The notes: generated by a model not told the origin, from the sequence alone. DNA of 64,000 nt from Candidatus Borkfalkia ceftriaxoniphila (GCF_004134775.1 NZ_SDOZ01000002.1:1524005-1588004), one strand, 5' to 3'. Shown: positions 27,688 through 43,972, counted from the stretch's first letter. Numbers and translations are program-made.

Positions 27688-27779
27688 ATCGGCCCCCGAT
27701 TTTTTCGGCGCGGCCGTATTATTTTTGTATGCGGCGCAATTTTTTGCGCGTTTGTGCGTTTATTATATGAGACGGTGCG

Positions 27780-28274
27780 ATGGACAAACGGGAAGTCAAC
27801 AATCTGGTGCGCGAGATCGCGCGCGGCGACGTTTCCGCCGCGGAAAAACTGTACGGGCTGATGAAAGTGCCCTTACTGTCTTTTGTCGCGCCCTATTGCG
27901 CGGATTTTTCCGAGCGGGAGGACGTGGTGCAGGCTGTATTTTTGAAGGTCATACAAAAATCACCTTCCCTCGTCTTTTTCACCGACTGTTTCGCCTGGAT
28001 GTTCCGCATTGCGAAAAACGAATGTTTTGACCGCGCCAGAAAGCGCAGGCTTTTGCCCGCGGAGGGACCGCGCGAAGAGGAGGATCATTTTGACCTTCGC
28101 TTTGCCCTTTCAAAACTGGACGCAAAGCGTCGGCAGATGGTGGAACTCAAATACTTTGCGGGGTTTTCGCAAAAAGAGATCGCCTGCGCGCTGCATTTGG
28201 GGGAATCGGCGGTATCGCGCGGACTTGCGGCGGCGCTGAACGATCTGCGGGGGTGGCTGGATGAAGAAGATTGA
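27780..28274 (+). CDS. ECF-type RNA polymerase sigma factor
   Basis: 164 residues with region 2 at about 20-85 (SEREDVVQAVFLKVIQ, then FAWMFRIAKNECFDRAR) and region 4 at about 105-160 (ALSKLDAKRRQMVELKYFAG, FSQKEIACALHLGESAVSRG). The gene overlaps the next by 14 bases, and that protein has the cytosolic-tail / one-span layout of an anti-sigma factor. A TATTAT element sits only about 14 bases before the ATG and no strong ribosome site is present. It probably directs its own operon. Confidence 0.88.
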   Translation: MDKREVNNLVREIARGDVSAAEKLYGLMKVPLLSFVAPYCADFSEREDVVQAVFLKVIQKSPSLVFFTDCFAWMFRIAKNECFDRARKRRLLPAEGPREEEDHFDLRFALSKLDAKRRQMVELKYFAGFSQKEIACALHLGESAVSRGLAAALNDLRGWLDEED

Positions 28275-28905
28275 ATCCGAACTTTATACGATGTTTGCGG
28301 CGCAGCCCGTCGAAAAAACTCTGCCGCCCGCATTGATAGAGGCAGCGGAAAAAAACGCAAAAAAACGAAAGAGGCATTGGCGCGCGCTCGCCGCCTCCGC
28401 CGTTTCGTTCGTTCTCGTGCTGGTCGTATCGCTGTATGCGGGGCTCGTCGTATTCGCGCCCGCCAATAACAAGGGAGAAGAGCAGGGACCGCAGTACGAA
28501 CGCGTCGGGTACGACGCATCGCTTTCGTACGGCCTCGCGCCCGCCGAATGGGAATACGCGCTCAAATCTTCGGACAGAGGGCTTTTGTTCTCTCTCGCCG
28601 AGGCGCCGATCCCCGATTTTTTGTTTGAGGCGGCCATGGAAGGCGGCGAGGTCTGGTATTTTTATCGGGGAAACGAACTGGTGCTTTCCCGCTGGCAGAC
28701 GGGAACGGTCTTTGCGGCGGTTTCGTCCGTGCCCGTTACGGGCGGCGGGGAATTCCTTACGGGCGAAAAAATATGGCTTGCGGGCGTGGAAGTCATTGAA
28801 AACGACGGCAAATTTTACTTTTCTCATCTCTCATACGACTGGTATTTCGACGGAGAAGGTCTGCAAGGGGAACTGGAAAATTTTTTGAAGGAGGGAAACG
28901 TATGA
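28261..28905 (+). CDS. Probable anti-sigma factor, single-span membrane protein
   Basis: 214 residues: a cytosolic N-terminus of about 40 residues, one membrane span at about 45-65 (ALAASAVSFVLVLVVSLYAGL, quoted in part as a hydrophobic run), and an extracytoplasmic domain of about 150 residues. It overlaps the sigma gene and the following transporter gene. No zinc (ZAS) motif is seen, so the sigma-binding mode is unclear. The assignment rests on position and topology. Confidence 0.65.
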   Translation: MKKIESELYTMFAAQPVEKTLPPALIEAAEKNAKKRKRHWRALAASAVSFVLVLVVSLYAGLVVFAPANNKGEEQGPQYERVGYDASLSYGLAPAEWEYALKSSDRGLLFSLAEAPIPDFLFEAAMEGGEVWYFYRGNELVLSRWQTGTVFAAVSSVPVTGGGEFLTGEKIWLAGVEVIENDGKFYFSHLSYDWYFDGEGLQGELENFLKEGNV

Positions 28906-30008
28906 AAAAAGCGAGGCTCGCCGTATGCGCGGCTGCGCATTTTTGCATGGATTTTGCGACCATCGCCTATCTGTATTCGGTGATCGCGCCGCAGTTATAC
29001 GGCGCCGTGCCCGATGCGGCCGGCTATTCGCCCTATGTTTACGGGACCGCGCTGACCGCCGCGCTGGTGCTTGCGTACGATCTTTGCGCCTTTGCCTTGC
29101 AGCCGTTTTTCGGCGCGTGGGCGGATCAGAAGAACGTCGCCGCGCCCGTTCTCTTTGCAAGTCTTTTGATCGTGGCGCTCGTCGATATCCTCGCCGCGGC
29201 GCTGGATTTTACAAACGTTTTCGCTGCGGCGATCGCGGGGCTTGTTCTCGTGTCCGTCGCAAACGCCGCATTTCACGTTGCGGCGGGCGCGTTCGTCATC
29301 GCGGACGCGGAACGGTGCGCACCGCTCGGGATTTTCGTCGGCACGGGCGCGCTGGGCGTGGCGCTCGGAAAAGTGCTCTCGTCCGCCGCCGCCTTTTACG
29401 TCGGCCTCGGCTGCCTCGTCTGCGCCGTCTCTTTCTTTTTCGTAAAGGCGAAAGGGGAGACCATGCGCCCGTATTATGAAAAACTGCGAAGGGAAAAGGT
29501 GCAGACCGAAGCCGACGTTCTGCCGCTCGTCAGTCTGGGCGTTGCCGTGTTTCTGCGCGGGTTCTGCGGCACCGCAGCCGCGGGCGAGTTTCCGTCCACG
29601 TCGCTCACCGTCGTCTTTTTGGGCGCGTTCGCCGCGTGCGGAAAGATCATGGGCGGGTTCTGGGCGGATACGGTGGGCATCAAGGCGGCGATCGCCTCGT
29701 TTCTGCCTCTCGGCGCTCTATTGATGTGTTTCGGCGCGCAGAGCGTTGCGCTCTATGCCGTGGGCACGCTGCTGTTCAACACCTCCATGCCCGTCACGCT
29801 GTTTATGGCGATACGCGCCCTGCCGCGCTGGCGGAACGCCGCGTTCGGCATGCTCGCGGCGCTTCTGATGGCGGGCTCCGTTCTGGCGATGTGGGGCGCG
29901 CCGTCCGGATATATCACGTTGGCGCTCACGTTCGCGGGCGGCGCCGCCATACTGTTTGCGGAAATCAAGAGCAAGAATAAAAATCTGTTTGAGGAGGGAA
30001 TCTTATGA
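28902..30008 (+). CDS. MFS-type transporter
   Basis: 368 residues, about 11-12 membrane spans, with no soluble domain. The pattern of GxxADxxG-like loops (FGAWADQKN after span 2, and GGFWADTVGIK in the second half) is that of major facilitator proteins. It starts within the ATGA of the previous gene and ends in the ATGA of the next, so it is coupled to the sigma operon. The substrate is unknown; control by an envelope-type sigma factor suggests export or stress relief. Confidence 0.8.
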   Translation: MKKARLAVCAAAHFCMDFATIAYLYSVIAPQLYGAVPDAAGYSPYVYGTALTAALVLAYDLCAFALQPFFGAWADQKNVAAPVLFASLLIVALVDILAAALDFTNVFAAAIAGLVLVSVANAAFHVAAGAFVIADAERCAPLGIFVGTGALGVALGKVLSSAAAFYVGLGCLVCAVSFFFVKAKGETMRPYYEKLRREKVQTEADVLPLVSLGVAVFLRGFCGTAAAGEFPSTSLTVVFLGAFAACGKIMGGFWADTVGIKAAIASFLPLGALLMCFGAQSVALYAVGTLLFNTSMPVTLFMAIRALPRWRNAAFGMLAALLMAGSVLAMWGAPSGYITLALTFAGGAAILFAEIKSKNKNLFEEGIL

Positions 30009-30184
30009 ATATTCTGAATTTGATCCTGGACGTCGCCGTCTGGCCCATGTTCGTTCTGGGTGCTATGGCGATTCTGGCGCCGATCGTCGTGATCGTCAGC
30101 ATTATCGTTCTCGTGATCGTGCTGAAACGGAAAAAGCGGACGCAGAACAAACCCGAAGATGAACGTAAGGACGAAGACGAATGA
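30005..30184 (+). CDS. 59-residue single-span membrane protein
   Basis: A short gene too small for many ORF callers. It starts at the ATG overlapping the MFS stop and ends in the ATGA that starts the next gene. The protein has one long hydrophobic segment (about residues 12-43, with ILAPIVVIVSIIVLVIV) and a highly charged C-terminal tail (KRKKRTQNKPEDERKDEDE). GGAGGGAAT precedes the ATG. Coupling on both sides strongly supports that it is real. It may be a transporter accessory subunit. Confidence 0.75.
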   Translation: MNILNLILDVAVWPMFVLGAMAILAPIVVIVSIIVLVIVLKRKKRTQNKPEDERKDEDE

Positions 30185-30534
30185 GCGATATCGTATATTT
30201 TCCGCTCGCATTGGCGATGACGCTCTTGCTCGAAGGGATCGTCCTGCTTCCGTTACTGATCAAAGGCGACAAATATTTGATCGGCGTGTTCGTGCTCGTC
30301 AACGTGATCACCAATGTCACGCTCAATTTCGCGCTCGGATTGTTGGAATGTTTTCCCGTCGACGTTTCCGCCATCGACGTCGTGTACGTGATCGGGGAGT
30401 GCGTTGCCGTGGCTGTCGAGTATCTGATACTGAAACGCGTTTGCCGGAATAAATACCTGTTTCTGTTCGTGCTTTGCGCCAACATCGTGAGCGCGTTGGC
30501 GGGCGGGCTGCTCCTACGCGTACTTTTCAACTGA
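30181..30534 (+). CDS. Four-span membrane protein of unknown function
   Basis: 117 residues, hydrophobic almost throughout, with about four spans and few charges apart from ILKRVCRNKYLF. It overlaps the 59-residue gene by four bases and is the last gene of the sigma operon. No family is recognised. No clear terminator follows; the next promoter starts 17 bases after the stop. Confidence 0.65.
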   Translation: MSDIVYFPLALAMTLLLEGIVLLPLLIKGDKYLIGVFVLVNVITNVTLNFALGLLECFPVDVSAIDVVYVIGECVAVAVEYLILKRVCRNKYLFLFVLCANIVSALAGGLLLRVLFN

Positions 30535-30550
30535 CTTTCTGCGAATTTAA

Positions 30551-30579
30551 TTGACATTGCCGCCGTTTTGTTTTACAAT
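30551..30579 (+). promoter_or_regulatory. Sigma-A promoter of pgi
   Basis: TTGACA, 17 bases, TACAAT. Confidence 0.85.
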
Positions 30580-30616
30580 AAATGGCAAGAGTATTGCATC
30601 AGAAACGGAGGTTTTT

Positions 30617-32044
30617 ATGAATTTCAGGAACAAAGATTGGCGCAACGGCATGCGCGTCACGGTGGACTACAACAATATGATGAAAAAATTCGTCGGCGCC
30701 GACGGATTTAAAGATTCCGAGATAAACGAACTCAAAGAGGCGGCGGCGGACGCGTTCGATTGCGTCGCGCAAGGCCGCGGCAAGGGCATGATGGGCTGGA
30801 CGGAACTTCCCTATAACCAGAAAGAGATCGTGGAAGATATCCTCGCCACCGCCAAAGAAGTGCGCAGAAAGTTCAAATATTTCGTCGTGCTGGGCATCGG
30901 CGGCAGCGCGCTCGGCCCCATCGCGGTGTTCAACGCCCTGTGTCATCTGCACTATAACGACCTTGCGCCCTCCAAGAGAAAGGGCCCCAAATTCTACGTG
31001 GAAGACAACGTGGATCCCGAAAGGATGGCCGCGCTTCTGGACGTCATCGAACCCGAAAAGACCTGCTTTAACGTGATCACCAAATCGGGCGCGACCAGCG
31101 AGACCATGGCGCAGTACCTGATCATCAACGACATGCTCGTCAAGGCGGTCGGGGACAAGGCGAACGATCATATCATCGCCACCACCGACGCGGCGAAGGG
31201 CAACCTCATCAAACTTGCCGAACAGAACGATTACAAGACGTTCTGTATCCCCGACGGCGTGGGCGGAAGATTTTCCGAACTGTGCCCCGTGGGACTTTTG
31301 CCCGCGGCGGTTCTGGGATTGGATATCAAAGCGATGCTCGCGGGCGCGGCGTTCATGGATAACGTCTGCTCCAAGCCTTCCGTCGCGAAAAATCCCGCGC
31401 TCGCATCGGCCGTTTTACAATACATGGCGATGAAGCGCGGCAAAAACGTGGGCGTGATGATGCCGTATGCGGACAGTTTGAAATTTATGTCCGACTGGTA
31501 CTGCCAGTTGTGGGCGGAGAGCCTCGGCAAAAACGTCACCCTGGACGGAAAACCCTGCAACGTGGGGCAGACGCCCGTCAAAGCGCTCGGCGTTACAGAC
31601 CAGCATTCGCAGGTGCAGTTATATACCGAAGGTCCCTTCGACAAAGTCGTTACGTTCCTGTCGGTCGGAAATTACCGCAAGGAATTCCCCATTCCGCACG
31701 GCTGCGAGGATATTCCCGACGTGGCGTTTTTGGGCGGGCACACGATGAACGAACTGATCGCCGCCGAAAACAAGGCGACCGCCTACGCGCTCACCAAGGC
31801 GGGACGGCAGAACTACACGATCACTCTCCCCGAAGTCAACGAATTCACCCTCGGGCAGTTGATGTATCTCTTTGAATTGCAGACCGCTTATGCGGGCGCG
31901 CTGTTCCATATCGATACTTTCAATCAGCCGGGCGTCGAGGCGGGCAAGCAGGCGACCTACGCGCTGCTTGGCAAAAAGGGCTACGAGGCCAAGCGCGAAG
32001 AACTCGACAACGCTCCCAAAGCGGAAGATAAATATATCGTATAA
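30617..32044 (+). CDS. pgi: Glucose-6-phosphate isomerase
   Basis: Cytoplasmic glycolytic enzyme interconverting glucose 6-phosphate and fructose 6-phosphate, 475 residues. The start is ATG 30617 behind CGGAGG; the frame is open further upstream but that would run through the promoter. VVLGIGGSALGP (phosphate site), TKSGATSET, GVGGRFSELCPVGLLPAA and the C-terminal QPGVEAGK lysine motif are all present. It is transcribed alone. It connects the fructokinase product of the fructan locus to central metabolism. Confidence 0.95.
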   Translation: MNFRNKDWRNGMRVTVDYNNMMKKFVGADGFKDSEINELKEAAADAFDCVAQGRGKGMMGWTELPYNQKEIVEDILATAKEVRRKFKYFVVLGIGGSALGPIAVFNALCHLHYNDLAPSKRKGPKFYVEDNVDPERMAALLDVIEPEKTCFNVITKSGATSETMAQYLIINDMLVKAVGDKANDHIIATTDAAKGNLIKLAEQNDYKTFCIPDGVGGRFSELCPVGLLPAAVLGLDIKAMLAGAAFMDNVCSKPSVAKNPALASAVLQYMAMKRGKNVGVMMPYADSLKFMSDWYCQLWAESLGKNVTLDGKPCNVGQTPVKALGVTDQHSQVQLYTEGPFDKVVTFLSVGNYRKEFPIPHGCEDIPDVAFLGGHTMNELIAAENKATAYALTKAGRQNYTITLPEVNEFTLGQLMYLFELQTAYAGALFHIDTFNQPGVEAGKQATYALLGKKGYEAKREELDNAPKAEDKYIV

Positions 32045-32048
32045 ATTT

Positions 32049-32076
32049 TGCGAGGCATAAATATTTATGCCTCGCA
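32049..32076 (+). terminator. Perfect 28-base palindrome, terminator-like
   Basis: TGCGAGGCATAAAT followed by its exact reverse complement, starting 4 bases after the pgi stop and followed by TTTCATT. The T tract is short, so it may also stabilise the mRNA end. Confidence 0.7.
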
Positions 32077-32103
32077 TTTCATTCGTAATCAAGGATAAAA
32101 GAA

Positions 32104-32535
32104 ATGGTAGATAATTTAACTTTTCAGATGTTTAATCCAATTGGTAAAGAACTGAGAGCTGACGACGAAAAAGTTACAAAAGCAATAAAAATATTCGTGA
32201 ATGGATTAAACTTATGCGATATGCTAAAAAAGATCGAATTGCCTTATCTGAAAAAAGATGAAAAATATTTATCTTATGGGCATTTAGAACCTAAAAGACT
32301 GCATAGTTATTTAACAACGGCTATGGATAGCAATATTCCCGCTCCTTTATTTTGTTGTCCCGAATGCGGAGAGGCGTGTTGTTGGTCGGTAGAGGTTTTT
32401 ATCAGACATGATGAAAAATATGTTTACTGGAAAAAGTTTGAACATTCTCATAGAGACGAATGGAAGTATAATCTCTCATTTAAGTTCAACAGGCAACAGT
32501 ATGAAATACAATTAGATAGTTTACTTACCATATAA
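32104..32535 (+). CDS. AT-rich protein of unknown function with a Cys cluster
   Basis: 143 residues. The gene is much more AT-rich than its surroundings and uses AAA, TTA and ATA freely, which suggests recent acquisition. A CCPECGEACCW segment at about residues 80-90 could bind zinc. The N-terminal half is helical and the C-terminal half aromatic and charged (YVYWKKFEHSHRDEWKYN). AAGGA lies 8 bases before the ATG. It is flanked by two hairpins as an isolated unit. I do not recognise a family; immunity-type proteins of this size exist but there is no toxin next to it. Confidence 0.6.
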   Translation: MVDNLTFQMFNPIGKELRADDEKVTKAIKIFVNGLNLCDMLKKIELPYLKKDEKYLSYGHLEPKRLHSYLTTAMDSNIPAPLFCCPECGEACCWSVEVFIRHDEKYVYWKKFEHSHRDEWKYNLSFKFNRQQYEIQLDSLLTI

Positions 32536-32536
32536 T

Positions 32537-32570
32537 AAAGAAGAACTTGGTTTTCACCAAGTTCTTCTTT
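32537..32570. terminator. Bidirectional intrinsic terminator
   Basis: A 14-base-pair stem AAAGAAGAACTTGG with its complement around a TTTTCA loop, between the convergent orphan gene and radA. Confidence 0.85.
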
Positions 32571-33937
32571 CATTCCGAAAATAATTTCGATATCATCTGA
32601 TTTACGTAAGCGACGGGCACCAACTGGATCTGGTTCTCGAATTTTTTCACGGATTTAAAGTTTTTGGCGGGAAAGAGGATTCTTTTAAATCCCATTTTGA
32701 TGCACTCGTTCACGCGCTTTTCGGCGTAGGTCACGCCGCGCACTTCGCCCGTCAGGCCCACTTCGCCGAACACGGCGGTGTACTTGTCTACGGCGACGTT
32801 TTTGAACCCGCTCGCGAGCGCCGCGCAGACGGCGAGGTCGATGCTCGGCTCCGCGAGGCGTATGCCTCCCATCGCGTTCAGATACACGTCCTGATTGTAA
32901 AAGGGGATGCCGCACCGCTTTTCCAGCACCGCGATCAACAGGATCATTTTATTATTGTCCACGCCGAGGGGCATTCTGCGCGGCAGCCCGTAGGCGGTCT
33001 TTGCGAGCAGCGTCTGGATCTCTACCATCATGCAGCGGTTGCCCGTTTCCGAGGGGGTGACCACGCTTCCCGCTGCGATCCCGCGGCTTTCGGAGAGGAA
33101 TATGCCCGAATAATCTGTTACGCCGAATAAGCCTTCGCCCGTCATCTCGAAAACGCCCACTTCCTGCACCGAACCGAAACGGTTTTTCACCGCGCGCAGG
33201 ATTTTGAAACTTTCTTCGCGTTCGCCCTCGAAATAGAGCACGGTGTCCATAATGTGTTCCAGAACTTTCGGTCCCGCCAGGGCGCCCTCTTTGGTGACGT
33301 GCCCGACGATGAAAAACGTGATGCCGTGGCTCTTGGCGATGCGCATGAGTTTGCCCGCGCATTCGCGCACCTGCCCCACGCTTCCCGCCGCGGAGGACAT
33401 TTCGCTCGAATAGACCGCCTGGATGGAGTCGACGACCACGAATTTTTCGTCGGTGATCGCCTCTTCGATGTCTTCCAGACAGGTTTCGTTGAGCAGCAGC
33501 AGGTTTTCCGAATTGAGATTGAGACGGTTGCAGCGCATTTTGACCTGCGAACAACTTTCCTCCGCGGAAACGTACAGCACCTTGTGCTTTGCGGAAAGGT
33601 GCGCCGAAACCTCGGTAAGCAGCGTGCTTTTGCCGATTCCCGGATCGCCGCCGATCAGAACGAGCGAGCCGGGCACGATGCCGCCGCCGAGCACCGTGTC
33701 GAATTCCGCGATACCCGAAGAAACGCGGGCGTAGCGCTCTTCTTTCACGGCGGACAGGGGGACGGGCGCGGCGCGGCCGGCCGAACGCGGTTTTTTCAGT
33801 TTCTGTGCGGCAGGTTCGGCTTGGGTGATTTCCTCGACGAGCGTGCCGAATTGATGGCAGGAAGGGCATTTGCCCATCCATTGCGGGCTCATCGCGCCGC
33901 ATTCCGAACAGATGTAGACAGATTTCGTCTTTGCCAT
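32570..33937 (-). CDS. radA: DNA repair protein RadA
   Basis: 455-residue RecA-like branch-migration protein used in recombination. A zinc finger (C10, C13, C24, C27) is followed by the Walker A loop GGDPGIGKST around residue 97-105, the RadA-specific KNRFG near 250, and a Lon-protease-like C-terminal domain. The start is the ATG at 33937 with AAGGAG upstream; an open frame extends into ispDF but is not coding. It is transcribed with ispDF and rqcP upstream, 13 bases from ispDF. Confidence 0.94.
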   Translation of the reverse strand: MAKTKSVYICSECGAMSPQWMGKCPSCHQFGTLVEEITQAEPAAQKLKKPRSAGRAAPVPLSAVKEERYARVSSGIAEFDTVLGGGIVPGSLVLIGGDPGIGKSTLLTEVSAHLSAKHKVLYVSAEESCSQVKMRCNRLNLNSENLLLLNETCLEDIEEAITDEKFVVVDSIQAVYSSEMSSAAGSVGQVRECAGKLMRIAKSHGITFFIVGHVTKEGALAGPKVLEHIMDTVLYFEGEREESFKILRAVKNRFGSVQEVGVFEMTGEGLFGVTDYSGIFLSESRGIAAGSVVTPSETGNRCMMVEIQTLLAKTAYGLPRRMPLGVDNNKMILLIAVLEKRCGIPFYNQDVYLNAMGGIRLAEPSIDLAVCAALASGFKNVAVDKYTAVFGEVGLTGEVRGVTYAEKRVNECIKMGFKRILFPAKNFKSVKKFENQIQLVPVAYVNQMISKLFSE

Positions 33938-33950
33938 GATCTCTCCTTTG

Positions 33951-35081
33951 TCAGTCTGTTTCCGCCAGCGAAACGTATGCGGTGACGGTGATCCCTTTCC
34001 CTTCGCCCACGTAGCCCAAACCCTCGTTGGTGCCCGCCGAGAGACCCACGTCGTCGGGCGATATACGCAGCGCGCGGGCGATGTTTTCGCGCATGGAAAA
34101 GATGTATTTTTGAAGGCGCGGACGTTCCGCCTGGATCGCCGCCGACACGTTGCGGGGCGCGAATCTTTTTTCGGCCAAAAGATCCCGCACCCGTTCCAAC
34201 AGACGAAGGCTGTCCGCGTCCGCAAACGCGGGGTCGGTGTCGGGGAAAAAGTGCCCGATGTCGGGCAGGGCGGCGGCGGATAAAAGGGCGTCCATGACCG
34301 CGTGGACGAGCACGTCGCCGTCGCTGTGAGCGATCAGCCCGCTTTCGGAGGGTATGCGCGCGCCGCCGAGCACGATATGATCTTGCGCCTTTCCGAAAGC
34401 GTGCGTGTCGATGCCCACGCCGACGCGGGGCGCGGGCAGGGGGTCGGATAAGAAATCTTCGCGGAAGGTCAGTTTTTTATTTTTAACGTCGCCCGCAAAG
34501 ATCTGCGGCGGCGCGACGAATTTCGCGTATACGCCGCTGTCGTCGGTAAACGTTTCGCCGCCGATTTTTTCGTAAGCGGCGAGAATTTCCGCATAAGAGA
34601 ACGCCTGCGGCGTCTGCAAGGCGTACAAGGCGCTGCGGTCGGGGATGCTCCCGATCTTTTCTTCGGCGCAAAGCGCGATCGTGTCTGTGACGGGCAGGGC
34701 GCAGACGGCGCTGCCGTGCGCGCGCACCGTTTCGATGCAGTCGTTTAAAATTTTCTGCGTGACGAACGGGCGCGCGCCGTCGTGAATGAGAACGTAATCG
34801 GGACTGTCGCAGGCGCGTAAGGCAAAAAGGACGGATTGCGTGCGCGTATCGCCGCCGCATACCGCGCGTACGTTCGCGAACTTTTCAAACATTGCGGAAA
34901 TTTCCGCAATATCGCGTTTTGCCGCAGCGATCACGATCTCGCCGATGCTTTCGCAAGCCGAAAGGGCGGACACAGTGCGGTAAAGCACGGGTTCGCCCCG
35001 AAAGAATGTCAGAAGTTTGTTTTTGGAAAAGCCCGCGCGCGCGCCTGCGCCCGCCGCGGGAACGACGGCGGAGATCTTCAT
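33951..35081 (-). CDS. ispDF: IspD-IspF fusion of the MEP isoprenoid pathway
   Basis: 376-residue bifunctional enzyme. Residues 1-215 are IspD, the CTP-dependent cytidylyltransferase of methylerythritol phosphate, with VPAAGAGARAGFSKNK and HDGARPFV. Residues about 220-376 are IspF, the cyclodiphosphate synthase, with the metal ligands in GIDTHAF, HSDGDVLVHAVMDALL and GHFFPDTD. The natural fusion is known in several lineages, though separate genes are more usual in Bacillota. Its start overlaps rqcP by four bases. Confidence 0.95.
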   Translation of the reverse strand: MKISAVVPAAGAGARAGFSKNKLLTFFRGEPVLYRTVSALSACESIGEIVIAAAKRDIAEISAMFEKFANVRAVCGGDTRTQSVLFALRACDSPDYVLIHDGARPFVTQKILNDCIETVRAHGSAVCALPVTDTIALCAEEKIGSIPDRSALYALQTPQAFSYAEILAAYEKIGGETFTDDSGVYAKFVAPPQIFAGDVKNKKLTFREDFLSDPLPAPRVGVGIDTHAFGKAQDHIVLGGARIPSESGLIAHSDGDVLVHAVMDALLSAAALPDIGHFFPDTDPAFADADSLRLLERVRDLLAEKRFAPRNVSAAIQAERPRLQKYIFSMRENIARALRISPDDVGLSAGTNEGLGYVGEGKGITVTAYVSLAETD

Positions 35082-35335
35082 GATAAGTCCGCGTCGGCGA
35101 TGATCTCGTACAGCGAGGACGCCTCGTCCTTTTTCACCGTTTCTTTGAGCGCGAGCACGCGGAATTTCAGGCTCCCCGCCGAAAATTTCAGTTCTACCAC
35201 GTCGCCGATCTTTAATTGGCAGGCGGGCTTGACCTCTCTGCCGTTGACGACGACTTTGCCCGCTTTGCAGGCGTCGCCCGCCACCGTGCGGCGCTTTAAG
35301 ATGCGCGAAACCTTTAAAAATTTATCGATCCTCAT
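35078..35335 (-). CDS. rqcP: S4-domain RNA-binding protein RqcP
   Basis: 85 residues with one S4 domain (MRIDKFLKVSRILKRRT, then VVNGREVKPACQLKIGDVVEL), matching the YabO/RqcP family that binds stalled 50S subunits during ribosome quality control with RqcH. GGGAGGATC precedes the ATG at 35335. It is first in the rqcP-ispDF-radA operon, transcribed away from rpoB. Confidence 0.88.
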   Translation of the reverse strand: MRIDKFLKVSRILKRRTVAGDACKAGKVVVNGREVKPACQLKIGDVVELKFSAGSLKFRVLALKETVKKDEASSLYEIIADADLS

Positions 35336-35789
35336 GATCCTCCCGTAACGCGGACAGGGGAAAACTGTGCAAAAATGGGGCGCGGTATTCCCTTTCCGCT
35401 TTGCGAAATTTGTTTTTTTTTGAATTTTCGGACAAGTTTTTGACGAAAGCGACAAAAAAAATCGCCAAAGCGCGAAAAAGAAGTTGACAAAACTTTCAAA
35501 TTTTTATATAATACTAAACTGTATCATTATAGAGTATAATGTGTTTTTTGCGCTTTTTTCGAACTTTTCTTCCTGCAAAGCGTGTCGGCTCGTCCCGTAT
35601 TATATATAATATGGTTTATAAATCGGGAATTCGGGCGGCGCTTTTTCCGTCTTTGACAATTATACATGAAAAAAACCGTTCTGTAAAGGAACGCGCGAAA
35701 AAAGTTTGAAAAATTTTTTCAGCAACAAAAAGCGGTGCGCATTTCGCGCGCCGCGGCGATAGAACGAAAATTGAAAGGAGCAGTCATTG
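35336..35789. other. Long intergenic region upstream of rpoB
   Basis: A gene-free stretch of 454 bases, AT-rich, between divergent rqcP and rpoB. It holds the main rpoB promoter (35484-35512), two further TATAAT-like boxes at about 35535-35540 and 35600-35605 without good -35 elements, an isolated TTGACA at 35653, and a GC-rich hairpin at 35732-35754 (GCGGTGCGC / GCGCGCCGC) about 35 bases before the rpoB start. No ribosomal protein L10/L12 genes precede rpoB. No ORF worth annotating is seen. Confidence 0.7.
35484..35512 (+). promoter_or_regulatory. Sigma-A promoter of rpoBC
   Basis: TTGACA, 17 bases, TATAAT, both hexamers perfect. It gives a leader of about 270 bases. Confidence 0.88.
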
Positions 35790-39785
<3,996 letters not shown>

Positions 39786-39803
39786 TTTAACGGGAGGATT
39801 TAT

Positions 39804-43460
<3,657 letters not shown>

Positions 43461-43470
43461 ACGAACCAAA

Positions 43471-43503
43471 AAAGGCTCGGCGCTTTTGCGCCGAGCCTTT
43501 TGA
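43471..43503 (+). terminator. Terminator of rpoBC
   Basis: A 13-base-pair stem AAAGGCTCGGCGC and its complement, TTTT loop, continuing into TTTTGAT. Confidence 0.88.
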
Positions 43504-43506
43504 TAT

Positions 43507-43743
43507 TTAATATTCTTTTAAACCTAAAATATAGTCCGCCGAAACGTCCAGATATGCGCAAAGCCTTGCGAGCGTATCCAACGCGGGAAGAGAAGTGCCG
43601 TGCATATAACTGGAAATAGCGGATTGAGATACGAATACATTTTTTGCTATTTGTTTTTGGGAGATATGGCTGTCCGAAATCGCTTCGCGCAATCTTTGTG
43701 AAATGAATTCAAATTCGCTGTTTACTTTATTGCTTGGTCTCAT
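43507..43743 (-). CDS. Small XRE-family regulator
   Basis: 78 residues, nearly all one helix-turn-helix domain (SQKQIAKNVFVSQSAISSYM, then LPALDTLARLCAYLDVSADYILGL). AT-rich and without a visible ribosome-binding site. It lies between the rpoC terminator and spo0A, transcribed against both. Targets are unknown; it may act on its own or the spo0A promoter region, an AT-rich gap of 229 bases. Confidence 0.8.
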   Translation of the reverse strand: MRPSNKVNSEFEFISQRLREAISDSHISQKQIAKNVFVSQSAISSYMHGTSLPALDTLARLCAYLDVSADYILGLKEY

Positions 43744-43887
43744 GATTCAATTTTAGCGCAAAACTTTATAAAATTCTTAAAACTCGTATATTGGTTGATT
43801 TTCAAAAAAAGCGAACCTAAAAAGACGCCTCTTTCTTTTATGATAAAAAATAATCAAAAAAATTTTCCAAAATATGCCACAAATAGT

Positions 43888-43916
43888 TTGACAAATTTCG
43901 CAATAATCTGTAAAAT
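43888..43916 (+). promoter_or_regulatory. Promoter of spo0A with an overlapping 0A-box-like site
   Basis: TTGACA, 17 bases, TAAAAT. TTTGACAAA (43887-43895) is the exact complement of TTTGTCAAA, which fits the Spo0A box TTTGTCRAA, but any TTGACA promoter can give this by chance. Confidence 0.65.
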
Positions 43917-43972
43917 ATAAAATAATTTTTTATATATTTTTTACAAAAATTCACGAAAGATGGGGAGATGAA

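Noticed and set aside
33938-34225. Upstream extension of radA
   Set aside because: It overlaps ispDF in another frame and lacks RadA similarity; the ATG at 33937 has AAGGAG and the zinc-finger start.
35653-35681. Second strong promoter before rpoB from TTGACA at 35653
   Set aside because: No -10 element at a workable distance.
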